Shown here: positions 12,601-25,076 of the stretch, one piece after another
Position numbering within the stretch: position 1 is the stretch's first letter
How the letters are laid out: every line of letters starts with the position of its first letter
From: Cubamyces lactineus
Taxonomy: Eukaryota > Basidiomycota > Agaricomycetes > Polyporales > Polyporaceae
Reading direction: 5' to 3'
DNA: 64,000 bases
NCBI GenBank assembly: GCA_022376465.1
Contig: JACDTU010000007.1
Span: 1,674,001 to 1,738,000 of the forward strand
Notes under the pieces: generated by a model
The model's input: the letters and a program-made list of their open reading frames with translations, nothing else
Databases searched by the model: none
Told to the model about the DNA's origin: nothing
Program-made: the position numbers and the translations under genes

Positions 12601-15540
12601 CGTCTGTGCCCTCGGATGCTCGTGTCGTCCTCGTTGGGCTTCTTTCGTGGCTGATCGAACTCTGTGCCGTTATGGACGACGCAGGCAGTGCTCCACTCTC
12701 GTGGGACTTGAGGTCAGTTTCCTCTACTTTCGCCCTGAGCGCTCACCGGGGTATTCATAGAGGTGCCAGCGGAGCTGCAGAACAACCTGCACGACATAGG
12801 ACTCGGAATAGCAGCTTCTAACCCACAAGCTGTGTCTTCCTACGCCGCATGCGACTACTAGATCCGGTAACCTACACCTTTCATTTCCTGCGTCAACATC
12901 ATTGGTGACCCGCCCTGGCCATAGTGCGAACGCGTCTAATGACTCGACACTTGCTTTCTGCTTCCGCGGGGCAGTGTCCGTCCCAATAAGCAGCCTTCGA
13001 AGGACCGTCTATTGAATGGGGCGCTAAGCCGTTCATCGCGCTGCATAACAATGCAGCAGATGCGCACCCACTGGCGTCGTGTAACATCTTGACATTTGCT
13101 CATCTGAGCGCCGCTGATCTCGACTTCGTTAGAAAATGTTCGGGCATCCGCTTCTCGATATCGTACCCGACTTCAATTTGGAAGAGGCCGCCGCGAACGA
13201 AACGTCCCCTGGCCTGATCTTGGTCCCCATGCAAAGTCTCAGGCCTCCCGCGAGCGTGAAGCTCTGTTCATCTCCATTCCCCTGGTATCGCCGACATTCC
13301 CGATATAGCATCTCGAGCGGTGCACGTACATGCGCAGCACTCTGTGCATGTTGGCATGGATGCCAGCTATGTGCGAGAAGCGCGGCTAGAGTGGAACTTC
13401 TACGGTATCGTGTACGTATAGTGCTCCTTAGAATTTTGTCCTTGAGTTTGATGCTGCTGAACTCCGACACAGCCTCGGTCAACACCGTTGCGCAGCATAT
13501 GACAGTTCTTCAGCGGACCGCATATTGAATGATGCTTGTTGCGCTTCCGACACAGAATTAAAGTGGTCAACGTTACCGCAGAGTGTGTCGAACGACCCGT
13601 ATCTTCTTCGCGCTGCGGGGGCTACCGTCGGTCGCACGGAGTTCATCAATGTGCGCGTGATCGCGGTCCGGAGTGTCGAGCAAAGCCCTTCGATGGCGAT
13701 CCTGAGAATACGATGGCAGGTTCCCCAGTATGTTCTGTACCACCGTGGGCGACAGGCGTAGTTTGCGGTCTAATCATGGACTGACCGAAGTAACCTGAAG
13801 GCTAGACATAATCGTTCAGTATGGTGCAACTCCTCACGCCGCCGCTATTGTTGCCTCTTCAGGTATATCGGCTTTTGACGCTTCTCCCTCTGCTTCGCGC
13901 CACATCATCACTGATCGGACCTGACCAACAGATATTACTTCAACGCCGTACAAGGGTGATTCCACGCTCGTCATGGGTCGTTGCCGGTGTGCGACTCCTC
14001 CGGCGTCGGGCGAACACCCACTCTGGTCGACCATCCGGTTCGGAAGCTCAACCATCAAATTCATATTGGGCTTCGCGCAGATTTATCGTGACGCCTCCAC
14101 CCGATCACGCTTGAGGTGAGAGGACCCTTGGCCTGGGATTTCGTAACTTACCAGAGACGAGAGGTGCATGCCGCGGCATCGCTGCGATAAGTGTGGGCCG
14201 TCGGGGCATTGCCGTAATTGTGCATTGCCTGGACCAGCCGGTCTCATACCCTTCCCACAAACGGGAGCGAAGTTCGCGCGCAGTTCGAGCCAGTCCGCAC
14301 CGCGGGGGGCCGCCCATCATCGCCGCCGACTTGCTGTGTAGAGCGTGGGTACGCCTGTCAACTGGCCGGCGGTCTGCCTGTGGAAGAAGCGTCAAGAGCA
14401 AATCAAGGCGGATCAAAAAGCTTGGTCTTGTCGAGACTGCGTACAGATTGCCGCTGATCTCTTAGTGAGCTGGCTATTTGAGGCTGATGTCGTACCTCTT
14501 CGCAGGACGTTGTAGCAGACGTGGCTGCGGCATGCTCTGCAGGCACAGTTCCGTAGGCTGAACGGAGTCAGCTGAACGAGCTGGTCCGACGACGTTCTGT
14601 ACCGGAGTCGTTGCGGTTTGGGTGAGGCTACGTGGCTCATTTGCGATCTTACCTACGATGAAAGGCGATTTTGACTTCCAGGACACGACGGGCGGCTTGG
14701 CCATGATCGATGATGCTGGCGTTGATGTACCATCAACATTGTTGGAGTGCATGGGGGCAAGGCCTGGCGAGCCCGCAGGCCGAGTACCAAGCTTCGACGG
14801 CATTCCTTTCAATTATGGTGCTGCAGGGTCTCTGGGCCATGCAGGCAGAGTATGGGCGCCGTTTAAACTGTGACGGCACAGGGGGGCCGTGCGAACTGGT
14901 TGTTTCACAATGCCTGGTGCAGCAGTGGGCGAGCAGTAGGCGCGCGCCTGAGGCTGAACGGAGGCGACGGGGAGCTGGCACGTCAGAAGTGCCGATGTCG
15001 GTGTAATGTTGTTGTTGTGGTGTATGAGGCAGACGTGCTCGGCATGGACACAGTATCACTTCGCGACAATCTGCCAAACCTGCGCCCCAGCCTGAGCTGG
15101 GTGAATCGCCTTGTATCATGCACTCGGCCCAAATAGGAAATCGATGATGGAGTGGCGGGCTCGTCGCGAGTGGCATTCGCGCTCGCGGGTTCTAAATATT
15201 CGACATTTTCGCTGACTCGCTTAACAGGGCCACATACCTCAACAGGCATTTCCCGTGATTGATCTCGCAGGGCGAGAGGTCGAATCTCTTCCGCCGGGGG
15301 AATCTGGGCAGTGCAGTCCCAGTTGCCCACCAACCATCAACCTTTCTCCCTCAGAAGTCGAAGCGTATAGATGCACTCCCACAGTGCACGACACTAGCAC
15401 AAAACCGTCCTCTGTCCCTCCTTTCTGCCTTGCTTCTCATCTCCGCTTTCGCACCGGCCGACTTCCCTCCCCTCCGCATTCGCCCCCGCTCCTTCTCATC
15501 ACACTCGCGCCTGGTCCTCGCTCTCCTCTCTCCCGCCATC
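9685..15540. other. Long interval with fragmentary coding signal only
   Basis: Several short stretches look protein-like without forming a gene I can assemble. Near 13136-13430 on the plus strand, frames read REALFISIPLVSP and later VGMDASYVREARLEWNFYGI. Near 14167-14230 a Cys-rich stretch reads RCDKCGPSGHCRNC. A frame near 13970-14115 ends ...FAQIYRDASTRSRLR. These could be exons of one or two genes with long introns, or decayed pseudogenes. I saw no transposon motifs and no RNA gene here. Confidence 0.3.
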
Positions 15541-17251
15541 ATGCTTACTGACGACCTCCCTTGGCCGGAGCTCGGAAACGTCTCGCGCGGTGCGACCAGA
15601 GGCAACCAAGGCCAGAAGGGCGTGCTCGGTGCCCCCGACAGCGAGGGCCGCTGTCTCCTCCAACTCCGCGTCCAGCCGGGCGTGCTCGCCGTCCGCCTCA
15701 ATCGCCAGGCTAGCGATTGGTACCGGACACTCGACACGGAGGTGAACCGCGCGCTGAAGCTCACGAAGACGTACTGGCGCAAGGCTCGGCGTCGGCAAGA
15801 CTACGATGCGCGCGCAGACCAGGATCACATGGAGCTCCACGAATGGCTGCAGCAGCTCAAGGACAAAGTCATGTCGCACCTCGAGGTGCTCATGCAGAAG
15901 GGCGAGATTCAAGGCCCACCCTACATTATGCCCGACAACGTCGAGCTCACATTCCTCCGCGGGTTCATCGAGCGGCAAGCAGCCGGGATCCCACACAATC
16001 CCCGCCTGCGGCGCGCCTTCGGGCAGTCCCGCGCACTGGGCTTGGACCAGGCTAGCTCGTCGAAGCTGGGTATCTCCTCCCCATCAATATCTCTCGCCGG
16101 GTGGAATGGCATGGGAGAGAAAGGTCCGTTTATTCACTCGTTTGCCCGTGTGACCGCTTGTGCGCGGCAGCCGGCTCATGGTGCACTCGCAACAGATTCA
16201 AAGGACGAAGATGCGACGCCGCCCGCTTCAACGCCGGAGCAGGGAACGTCTAACTCGCTTCTGAATGAGGTGAACATTAACAGTATGTCTCCGGCCTTTA
16301 ACATGACACCATCGTTGATCCACTCATCCGGACGGTCTCAGGACGGAACATGGCCAGTGCAAAGGCAGCACTGGCGCGCGCGCAGCGGGACACTCAGGAG
16401 GCGTTTGCCCGCTACACCGCATGCTTGGATACCGAGGCTCAAATCCGGCAACAACTTAGCATTGCCGAGGAGCGTCGAGACGCGTTGAGTGAGCAATGGC
16501 CGATTGCCAACCGTGACCGTACGGCGTACTGATGTGTTTACTGCAGTGGCCTCCCTTGTCGAGAACTTCCGGAGTGAGCTGGAATGTAAGATCGGCGTCC
16601 GGCCATATCACTTGCCGCAGACCCGGGGTATCTTTACTGACAGCCGCGCCATCCCGCAGCACCCAGTGGTTCCGGCAAACACTCCCCTCTTGTCGACGAC
16701 ATACAAAACACGCTCGAGCGCTCCGATTCTCGTGCAAGCACATCACATCCCCATGAAGAGATGATGAATGCGATGTAAGTTTCCTCTACCCGGTGTCACG
16801 CGCGCGGGCGAATTGAAAACGGGCGGCCAGACCGAACAATCATGTGGCCTTGCAGGACAGCGTCTCTGCATGGAAGACTATGCGGGAAATGCAATGGTCG
16901 CATAGCGACGCCATGGCTGTACAGGACGTCTCCCGCGGCCACCACGAGCTGGGCTCAGTTGATCAGGTACGTGTCCCCCCTTGTGTGTCCGTGGGGGCCA
17001 GGACCAGGCCACTTATATCGACCCTGCTATCTATAGGCGTTCTCTCCGGCGGCGCGGGGCCAGGAGTTGCAGATGCATGCACTGGGCCAGATGGACCGCA
17101 AACACCCCCGCAGTTGGGAGGAGCAGCTGCAGAGTGCGTCCTCTCCCTTGTCACGCCCGCATGCCGGCGCGTGGTTCCCCGCTCCTCAGCTTCGTATGCT
17201 GACGTTCTCTCCGGTATTGTGTGCCCACAGGCCACAGCGCGTTCGAAGTGA
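15541..17251 (+). CDS. Coiled-coil-rich protein of unknown function (tentative multi-exon model)
   Basis: A pyrimidine-rich leader (about 15405-15540) runs directly into ATG at 15541. Exon 1 begins MLTDDLPWPELGNVSRG and encodes a mostly helical, charged segment (about 15700-15990; KLTKTYWRKARRRQ, ELHEWLQQLKDKVMSHLEVL), ending near 16123 at a GTCCGT donor. Later blocks in the same direction are also helical: ASAKAALARAQRDTQEAFAR (about 16350-16500), VASLVENFRSELE, and SVSAWKTMREMQWSHSD. An intron ending CTATCTATAG joins ...LGSVDQ to AFSPAARGQELQMHALGQMD. Joining all blocks into one gene is inference; the strand and the first exon are better supported than the 3' part. Confidence 0.4.
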
Positions 17252-19601
17252 GTGATTCGAGACTGTGCGTAGAGCATTACCGATGTGACGTCCATTCCTG
17301 ACACTCAAGGATATGTCTTCCCTGCCACCCCGAAAACGCCACCAGATATCCGCCGCCGGCGCAGACTACCTGGCCACTTCTCGCTCGGTATGCTCCTCAA
17401 TAAGGCAGTCGGCGATGCCGCCGCCCGCACAGACGCAGCTGCCTTCCCTGCGTCTTGACCAGGGCGTCGCCGTTCTGCCCGCCGCTGCTCCGACCAACCC
17501 GGAGCTCAGCGGGCTGGCGTTATGACTCTCCGGCATGCCCCGGCCTTGATGCACGAGCCATGGTCTCGTACGTGGTTCAGGTCTGCTACGATCAGGCGCG
17601 CAGATCTCACGCGTCGTCTTCGCAGTTACACTATCTGTTTCACCTAATGCGCCCGCCGCCATCCTCGCCCGCTCAATCTACCCATCCACCACCCGCCGCC
17701 CGACAGCCCGTTTGCTCCGCCCTGCTCCCCTGACTCCATGCTTCATGCTCCCGGACACTCGCGCTTGTGCTCTTTATTGCATAAGGTTATTTTATGTTGT
17801 GCCGCCCGCATCGCTGTGCCATACGTCTCCTTATGCTGTCGACTGCCTCCCTCTCTCTCTCTTTCTCTATCACCGCCCTTCTCGTCTCCCGCTCGTACCT
17901 CGGACATCTGCATCTCCTCCCCACAACCTAATCATTCGTCTGTAGATATTTGCACTCTCCTCTTCTCTTGTACAGGTACCGCAAACTCGCAAGTATGCCT
18001 GTTGTTGGTGAGCTCATTCCGAATCCCGTTTGATCTGGGCACCTGAAACATGACTGGCAGTATAGATGTATCGCTCCTCCCCCATGCAATCTATGTTGTT
18101 TTAGTGTAATTCGCGGTCAAGCAGGCTATGATCGAGTGCGATGTCGCGACAGCTCGGCTCGTACGACACCATCATGCAGGATAGACGTAGTTCTCCAGCC
18201 CAAAGGAGCGAAGAAAGACTCGATCGCGACTGTCACTGGCAGTTTCACTGACCAGAGGAAGCATGTTTGGGTGGCGCGCAAACCGCCGGGATCTCCGGCG
18301 TGCTGTGCTGGCAGTACGATGACGAGTCAAAGGTGCGTCTTCGATGTCACTAGTCTCTGGATCTGAGTCGCGGTCGTGACAGATGGGGAGACGGAAGAGG
18401 TAGAAGGCATCTTGGCTAGCGATCAGGCCACGCATCCCTGCCAGCAGGCTGCACTGGCGACTGGGGGCGCGGGGACGCGTAGACGCTGGGAGGAGGATGT
18501 ACATATGTCCGTTGGCCGATTGACCGGAACTTCTGAGCAAGATGTACAAGATCAAGATTGACACCGAGGCCAAGCATGCCGTATGCCGTAGCTTTAAGGT
18601 TGCGCGTTCTGGAAGGTTGGGAACGATTCGTGAAGCGGACGACTCCGTCCGAACCGGCCTCCAAACGGGAGCCAGCATGACGTCGGGCAAGCAACAAGCG
18701 TGAGGCTAGCCACAGGTCGCGGGCGTATTGTACGTGTTCCTCGGTCCCGGGCGTTCCAAACGCGACGGGAAGCGATGTGGCTTACTGAGCTCGGCAAGAC
18801 GGATTCAGGCAGCGAGGACTGGCGGTCGGACAGAGACATTTTCCGAGCAAATGAAGAAGGTAAGCAGGGGCCGCTCACACGTGCAGTATAAATACGCTGA
18901 CAATGCCACCAGAGAGCAGCAGCCTGCAGGCAGCAGCGTTGCCGGTGCCCCGCGGCGGAGAGCAGGAGGGTTATCGCAGGATATCGCAGGATATCGCACC
19001 GAAAGGGAGACAACGAGGCTGAGCGGCTGTGCCTGCATGACTGGATTACATAAGCCATCCGTCACCCAAGGCCCCCATTAGGACATTCTGGTCTGCTCGT
19101 GTAAACGGCGTGGTCGTGGTGTCTTCAGAGCTTTTCACCCAGTGCCCCCAAGGCGAATGCTTTCCCCCGTCTCTCCTGTGCAAGGGCTGTCCTCTCATGG
19201 CTCTCCTCCCCCGACTCTCAATTTTCTCCCCCGCTGCGCCTCTCAACCGCACCTGCTTACCCCAGGCTCGCGCTTGGACTGTCACGGCCGGAGACTCAGC
19301 CTTTTTGTCTACACAGCCTCGTCATCTAATACCCGGCTCTTTGCTCTCGCTTTTTCGCCGGAACCGTCTTCATAAATGGCGGTTCAACCATACGCATCGA
19401 CTCTAGCCAACTCGCTATCCGCTTCGTCCCGGAACCTTAGCTTTGCTATTCGCGTGAGCAGCACGTGCGCGTGGCAGACATTCATATCCGACCGCTTTCT
19501 TCACTTTGACCTAGACGTGACATATAAGAATCAGGCGCGCGCCCTTCCGCAGACAATTGGCCTTTCTCTCCTCCCCTCCACAACCTCCCTTTGCCTCCGC
19601 C
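17252..19601. other. Interval without a supported gene; pyrimidine-rich tracts
   Basis: Only short frames occur, for example MSSLPPRKRHQISAAGADYL at 17313. The plus strand is pyrimidine-rich at about 17600-17960 and again just upstream of the CCCH gene, where the latter is probably its promoter and leader. A TATA-like TATAAATA occurs near 18888. Confidence 0.35.
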
Positions 19602-21429
19602 ATGTCTTCTCGTCGCGGCCGCGTTCGAAGTACGTCGTCTTTAGTCGTCAGTAACGCCCCACGCGCGCTCAACTAACGCCCAACAGCCAAGTACTGTCGT
19701 AACTTCGCCCTAGGACACTGTCCCCAGGGTGAAAACTGCAACTACATCCACGCTTCACCCAATTCCATCCATACCGATCTTAACATTCCTCCGATGGTAC
19801 ATTCTTCCGTCAGGAACCGGTTACTGAGCCCGGCAGACTTCACTCACGCGATTATGTCTGATGTCCAGCTCGGAACCCGACCCAGCCTCGGCGGTGATTC
19901 CCAGCAGTCTCTGGCCACACTGGCATCTCCCGTCTGGTCAACGCTTTCTCCCGTAACGAACAGCTCAGATCAGCCCAACTACCAGTGGGGCTCGTCTCCG
20001 GTGTCAGGCGTCGCCCCCGCGTCTCGTATCAAGTATCGTCCTCTATCGTGGCGGACGGCGCTGTGCAGACACTACGTGAAGAACAAGGGCTGGTGCCCCC
20101 TCGGAGATCGCTGCAATTAGTAAGCGTATTCTTTCTCCCGCTACATCCTGTCTGACGCCGTGTCTAGCATCCATGACCTTGCGTTGGCCGAACATGCAAA
20201 GGATGACGTACGCTTCGGTGGGCGACACCCACCGGGTGTAGGAACAGGTAAATTGAACGGCAAGGGCAAAGTTGGAAGCAAGCATAGCCATTGCTGGGCG
20301 TACGTCCAAGGCCTGTGCCATATGCAAGACTGCCAGTACCTGCATCCGGTTGCAGTGCAATTGTGTGAGTGGCCTACGTGGCGTTGAGTCACCGTCTCAC
20401 AAGCTTATATATACGTGTCTTTTTAGTCGCCGAGCATACCCCCTGCCTCGCGTGGCCGAACTGCAGGAGAGGCCCACTGTGTCCGTACAAGCACCCGGAG
20501 CCGTACGTTTCTGACACTCCTCCGGACACTCCTGTTCTCTCGCCGGAGAGCACCCGCCCCCCTGGCGAGCAACAAGACCACGTTCCGCGCGGGGCCGTCC
20601 CATTCAACGGCACTATGTACTTTCCCGTCCAATCGCCACCTCCCCCTCCGCCGCCACAGCAGGTACAGCAACCACGGATGCAGCCGCCGCCCATTCCTGT
20701 GCTCAAACTGTCGCCGCCCATGCAGTCCCCGATAGTCGTCCCGAACATGTGGGATGCGTGGCGAATGGCCTACCCACCCACGCCTCTGACGTACATGCCC
20801 ATGATGGCAGGGCCCGCACCGTGGGGGCCGGACAACGCCCCCACAGGCATGAGGTGGCAAGAGGGTCGAGTACCATACGCCCCACAGGGCCTCCCGATGC
20901 TCCCCGTTTCTGCCTTTGGAGAGCTCAGTCCGACGTCATTCCTCCACGTTCACGCTGAAGCGCAAGCCAATGCTCAAGCGCAGCTTCAAGCGCGGCTCCA
21001 AGAGCAAGCTCGAGCTCACGCCCAAGCGCAAGCTCAGGTCCAGGCTCAGCAAGCTGGTGGTCACGCGACGTATGAGGCTACGGAGGAGAACGAGCACTCG
21101 CGTGGACGCTCTCTGCCTATCCCGGAGAGCGAGCTCCCCTACGTCCCTCCGAAGACCCAGCGCGTCGGACATGCTCGACGCGTGAGCGTCACGATCAAGG
21201 GTAAGGAGGATCTCGACGCGCTCGCGCTCGACAGCACCTCGCGCGGGAGGCAGCCATGGCAGACGCACGGTGATCGGCTTGGTCGCAGGGTGAGTGCGAC
21301 GTGCTCTCTTGTGGACTGTATGAACTTCGCGCTGACTACAATGGAACTAACTAGAGCTGGGCGCCGTCGTCGACATCGTTGCACGCCAGGGGTGCTATGA
21401 CACCACCTGCGACCCTCTACGGGCTTTGA
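19602..21429 (+). CDS. Four-finger CCCH-type zinc-finger protein (probable RNA-binding protein)
   Basis: The ATG at 19602 follows a CT-rich leader. Exon 1 is tiny (MSSRRGRVR). After an intron ending CCCAACAG comes finger 1, CRNFALGHCPQGENCNYIH (C-X8-C-X5-C-X3-H). Finger 2, CRHYVKNKGWCPLGDRCN, is completed across the next intron by IH. Finger 3 is CWAYVQGLCHMQDCQYLH, and finger 4, CLAWPNCRRGPLCPYKH, lies after another intron. The long C-terminal part is rich in Pro and Gln, with a His/Ala/Gln repeat (about 20950-21060; AEAQANAQAQLQARLQEQ). A last intron (about 21288-21353) leads to SWAPSSTSLHARGAM...LYGL and TGA at 21427-21429. CCCH arrays of this kind bind RNA and often act in mRNA processing or decay; the target is unknown. 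Confidence 0.8.
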
Positions 21430-23092
21430 ACGCAATACACGACGGCGTTTCATCTACCACATAATGATGGCTTGTTTGCTCAATCTTTGGACCTTCGGTG
21501 CGCTTTCCCTTCTTCTCCGTATGCTTCTTCTATTCCCTCTCCCCATCCTATGGATCACCCTTGCCTTTCCGGATACCATACCCTCCCGCTTGTCCTCTTT
21601 CGTTTGCATCATACACGGCCGCGCACACCAATGCAATACGCTTCCCGGGGTTCGCGCGGGACCCTTGTATCGTTTCTTTACTTCCTTTTCCATGCACTCC
21701 ATCTAGCGACCCATTTCTTCTCTCGTCGGTTCCTTCTCTCTTTCTCCCTTTGATTTCTTCCCTTAATCCACATCCCTCCCCGATTCCCTCGATCTCCCTA
21801 CCGGACCACTCCCAACGCATACCCCTCACACACGACGCGCTCGTCACGCATGCTGTAGTCGATGTTGTTGTACCAACTCTTCTGGCCTTACGCCCGTCTG
21901 TACCCGGATCGTGTTTCCTTATCATCCTCATAGTGCCTCTACTACCCACTGACTCATCATCGTACGCCATATCTCGGACTGTATCTGCATACCTTCGCAA
22001 TGATACCTCGTGCACCTGCTCAACTCTCGGCCGGTGTCTTCCACGCGGGCCTTCGAGTGCCTCTGTCGTATTTCCGCGTTGAGAAAATAGCAATGCCCTC
22101 CGTGAGGCTCGAACTCATGACGTGCGCTAGCGCTCGGAAAGCGGGACGATCGGGCAAATTGGTCATTCCAAGGGTCGTCTCGGGACGGGGCGGGCCGCGC
22201 AACGGCCCACATATGGCACCCAGGCTGGCCTTCGCGCGCGCCGAAGGCGCGCTCTGGGATTGCGCGAGCCCGCGCGTCCAGCACCCACATGCAAGCACAG
22301 CTGGTATTCTATCGCATCATAATACATGCTGTATCTTATATATCCAAGCCCCTTTCTAGCATATATTCAGTAGGAAATCGCCATCTTCTCGGCGGCTCAC
22401 GCCGCCACCTGATACGATACTGGGCGCTTATAGTTGTATTATGGAACATGGCTTCATAGCTACCGTGAGTCCATTGCGAGATGTAGAAGTGCACGCGCGA
22501 GAGTTTGGAGTAGCAAAAAAGCATATTCTGAGCCTTGTGGCGGCGCGCCGCCGCGATTCATAGATAATTGGGCTGCATGTAGCGGTGGTCCTATACTGCC
22601 ACCAATTGAGCTGATCTGGACTCAGGGTTAACCTAGCAACTTTGCAAAGGCCTTCAGTGTGCACATGTCCATTCATTTAAACATATGACATGTTAGATCA
22701 TTGCTACAGCAGTGTCTAACGCAGTGGCAAAGAGTTGGCAAAGGCTAGGGACGTCCCACGCGAGAGATATGGCAAGGTCACGTGCAAACTGAAAGGTCTG
22801 CAAACCCCAATTTATGGTTGTCTTTGGTCTTTGGTCAGCGGGCGCTTAGTACCAATCTGGTTCGCACCGGGAGCCTCGGACCATGTGGAACCGCTCGTAA
22901 CACGAGAAACACACGATAGTTCAAAGATGTCAAATGTGGTTCTTTGTAACACCGTATGTGCTACCTTTGTCTTATGCTAATCACGTCGGTCTTTCAAGAT
23001 CTAACTAGCGTGTAACGCGGTTTTTGCGTAGCATTTGAAGTTTGATACGCATGGCACATTCGGTAGAACACCGTGCTACATATTGCCAGTGA
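21430..23092. other. Interval without a supported gene; pyrimidine-rich then GC-rich
   Basis: From about 21480 to 22080 the plus strand is strongly pyrimidine-rich with few purines, consistent with untranslated sequence, and any open frame there is low complexity. A GC-rich patch at about 22080-22290 includes a tRNA B-box-like GTTCGAGCC on the minus strand but no full cloverleaf. From about 22300 the DNA becomes AT-richer, approaching the island. Confidence 0.35.
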
Positions 23093-23117
23093 TTACGATA
23101 TGATTTCAATGTAACCA
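23093..23117 (+). repeat. Left copy of an exact 25-bp direct repeat flanking the island
   Basis: The segment begins TTACGATATGATTTCAATGT and continues AACCA. It is repeated exactly and in the same orientation at 55743-55767. Outside the 25 bp the two copies diverge. A chance match of this length within 64 kb is not credible. Confidence 0.85.
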
Positions 23118-24395
23118 TACAATGGCCCTCCGGGCAGACCTGGCCTACGTTCGATCGTCATCAGAACACACACGAGCCGGAAAGGCTCTGTCCGACTCCG
23201 CTTGGGCACCAACGCTCGGTGGCACGGCAGAATTAGCGCTTACCCCCCTCCCCCTTCTCGCGCGACACTACGCACCGTTGTTCGCGCCACCTCGGAGGTG
23301 ACAGACTTGTCCGCACATTTCTCGTATACTGCAAAGCCGCAAGGCAGACGAGCTGTTTCCCTTTTCTTGCGCTTTTGTGTAACTGAGAATACTATCAGGA
23401 CATGTACATTATACTTTCCACTTCAATCCGGGTGTCACCTCTCGCACCGAGGGTCCCGCCGCCGGTTTTGGATCTCTGTCGTGCGTCATACCCGCCTATG
23501 AGGTCGGTAACGCAGGTCACTATGGGCATGCTATTACCAAAAAATAGCATTCCAGCGCCTGCGCCCGTTCGCCCAGATTTTCCCCCTTCATGTCACACGG
23601 CGTCCGGAATGAAATGGAACGTACAGTACACGTTGACGACTCTATGTATTGAGGACGTCAATGCATGGCCTCTTTCGGGTATTGCGCCTTATTGGTCAAG
23701 CAGCGGCCACATAACCAAGCCTTGCAGTATTTCTTTCATACCTGGTGCGCGCGCGCACACGGTTTACACATTCGGGCGATGTCGTGTCGTGCGCGCACCC
23801 AGCGATAGTAGGTGTTAAGTATGCCGTGCCGTCGATTTACGGCGCCTACACGGAGCTGGGCAGATCATTTCCCGTCTGAATTAAGCGCCCCCTCTTCAAC
23901 GTTGACAGTCGACTCAGACACCGGCTGAACGCATGTTCAAATCGTTATCTTAGTCTACAGCACGCTATTTAGGAATGACAACTACCCTGTGTTCGTCATA
24001 CTAGAGGATGGAACACGAGCCTCCCATTGCGCTTTCCAATGCGCAGCGCTAATATGTGACCGAAACGCACGCAATTCACACACCGCGATCCTAGTATCGA
24101 CCAGTAGCTACTTCGAGCAACTATGATGTCATGGACCTTCGTATGTATCTCACGTGCTTGCCGATTCAGAGTGGCGCACCTATGCCTTGTGGTTGTTCGT
24201 ACACTTGTTAGTTTTCTGCTGGGTTGGTACTTCATGTGCGAACACGTTCATACCGAAGACCTTTCGATGAGCGCATGGACATGGCGTCTCTCTGCTTGCA
24301 ATTGCACACTCACTATATAAGATAGGAACAGCTAACCCCCCCCCCCCGGCTACTGCTTGCCTGCACATCTTCGGCACGTCGTTCATTCAACCCAG
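23118..24395. other. Left part of the island without a supported gene
   Basis: Nothing gene-like spans this interval. At its right end a TATATAAG box (about 24313) followed by a run of C (about 24334) lies about 80 nt upstream of the ATG at 24396, a plausible promoter for the next gene. Confidence 0.35.
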
Positions 24396-25076
24396 ATGCC
24401 GCCCATCGTATCTGTCCCGCTCTTCGTTGCTCTCAGTGCTGCAGTATATGAGCCGGTGTCTATCACTGTCCTGTATTCTCTTATGCATCCACCTCGTTGC
24501 ACGCTCTACGTCGGTGTTCCTATCCGTCTTTTCCTCTTGCTATCAACAGATTCAGGTGCACCACCCGTTGAAAATGATCTATCGACCATGATCATACCGT
24601 TGAACATCGAGGGGCCGATCATTGCTGAACAACTACTCGACAACTCGACCGTCGAGTATATGGTTTTCAACACCAGAACACATGCGAGGATTCGTGTGGT
24701 AACCATCCGAGCCCCACGTCAATTTGTGTGCCAAGGCGGAAGTCGTATCGCACATTCGACGACCACGAGCGGTCCGGCGGGTGCGACGAAGGCGGACTTC
24801 AACCATTGCTATCCTGCCAAACCCACCGACCAAACCAACACGCATGCTGCATACACGTCCATGGACCTGGATGGCTCTGCAGGCCCGTCACAGGCAGGCC
24901 CGGCGTATGCAAGCCCGTTCCTAACGGATCTTGGCACAAGTTTACCATCACGGTCATGTACCAAATGGGACGAGAACGTTGAACCATCGGGTAGCGCGGT
25001 TCCATCAATCACGGTACATCCTCCCGTCAGCACCTACAGCTCGCTATCTGGTGCCATCCATCCTTACTCTTCCTAG
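24396..25076 (+). CDS. Hypothetical protein, possibly with an unrecognised intron
   Basis: The frame from ATG 24396 (MPPIVSVPLFVALSAA) stays open for 226 codons to TAG. The first 50 residues are hydrophobic, and a GTATAT...CAACAG segment inside them could be an intron, although the frame is open without splicing. The middle part (about 24560-24720; NIEGPIIAEQLLDNSTVEYM) looks like a folded protein, and the C-terminus is Ser/Thr/Pro-rich. A TATA box about 80 nt upstream supports transcription in this direction. I do not recognise the family. Confidence 0.45.
   Translation: MPPIVSVPLFVALSAAVYEPVSITVLYSLMHPPRCTLYVGVPIRLFLLLSTDSGAPPVENDLSTMIIPLNIEGPIIAEQLLDNSTVEYMVFNTRTHARIRVVTIRAPRQFVCQGGSRIAHSTTTSGPAGATKADFNHCYPAKPTDQTNTHAAYTSMDLDGSAGPSQAGPAYASPFLTDLGTSLPSRSCTKWDENVEPSGSAVPSITVHPPVSTYSSLSGAIHPYSS

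Noticed and set aside
15499..15996. Minus-strand open frame opposite the coiled-coil gene
   Set aside because: It is the mirror of a GC-rich coding exon; the plus strand has the CT-rich leader, a good ATG and helical heptad-like content.
21498..22093. Long open frames on both strands in the pyrimidine-rich region
   Set aside because: The frames are open because of skewed composition (few stop codons possible), overlap on both strands and encode low-complexity sequence.
22090..22160. tRNA-like 3' half on the minus strand (GTTCGAGCC B-box, ending GGAGGGCA)
   Set aside because: No matching 5' acceptor strand or D-arm could be placed; the best partner (GCCCGAT) mismatches and the length would be about 62 nt. 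It may be a tRNA-derived remnant, but the evidence is too thin to annotate.
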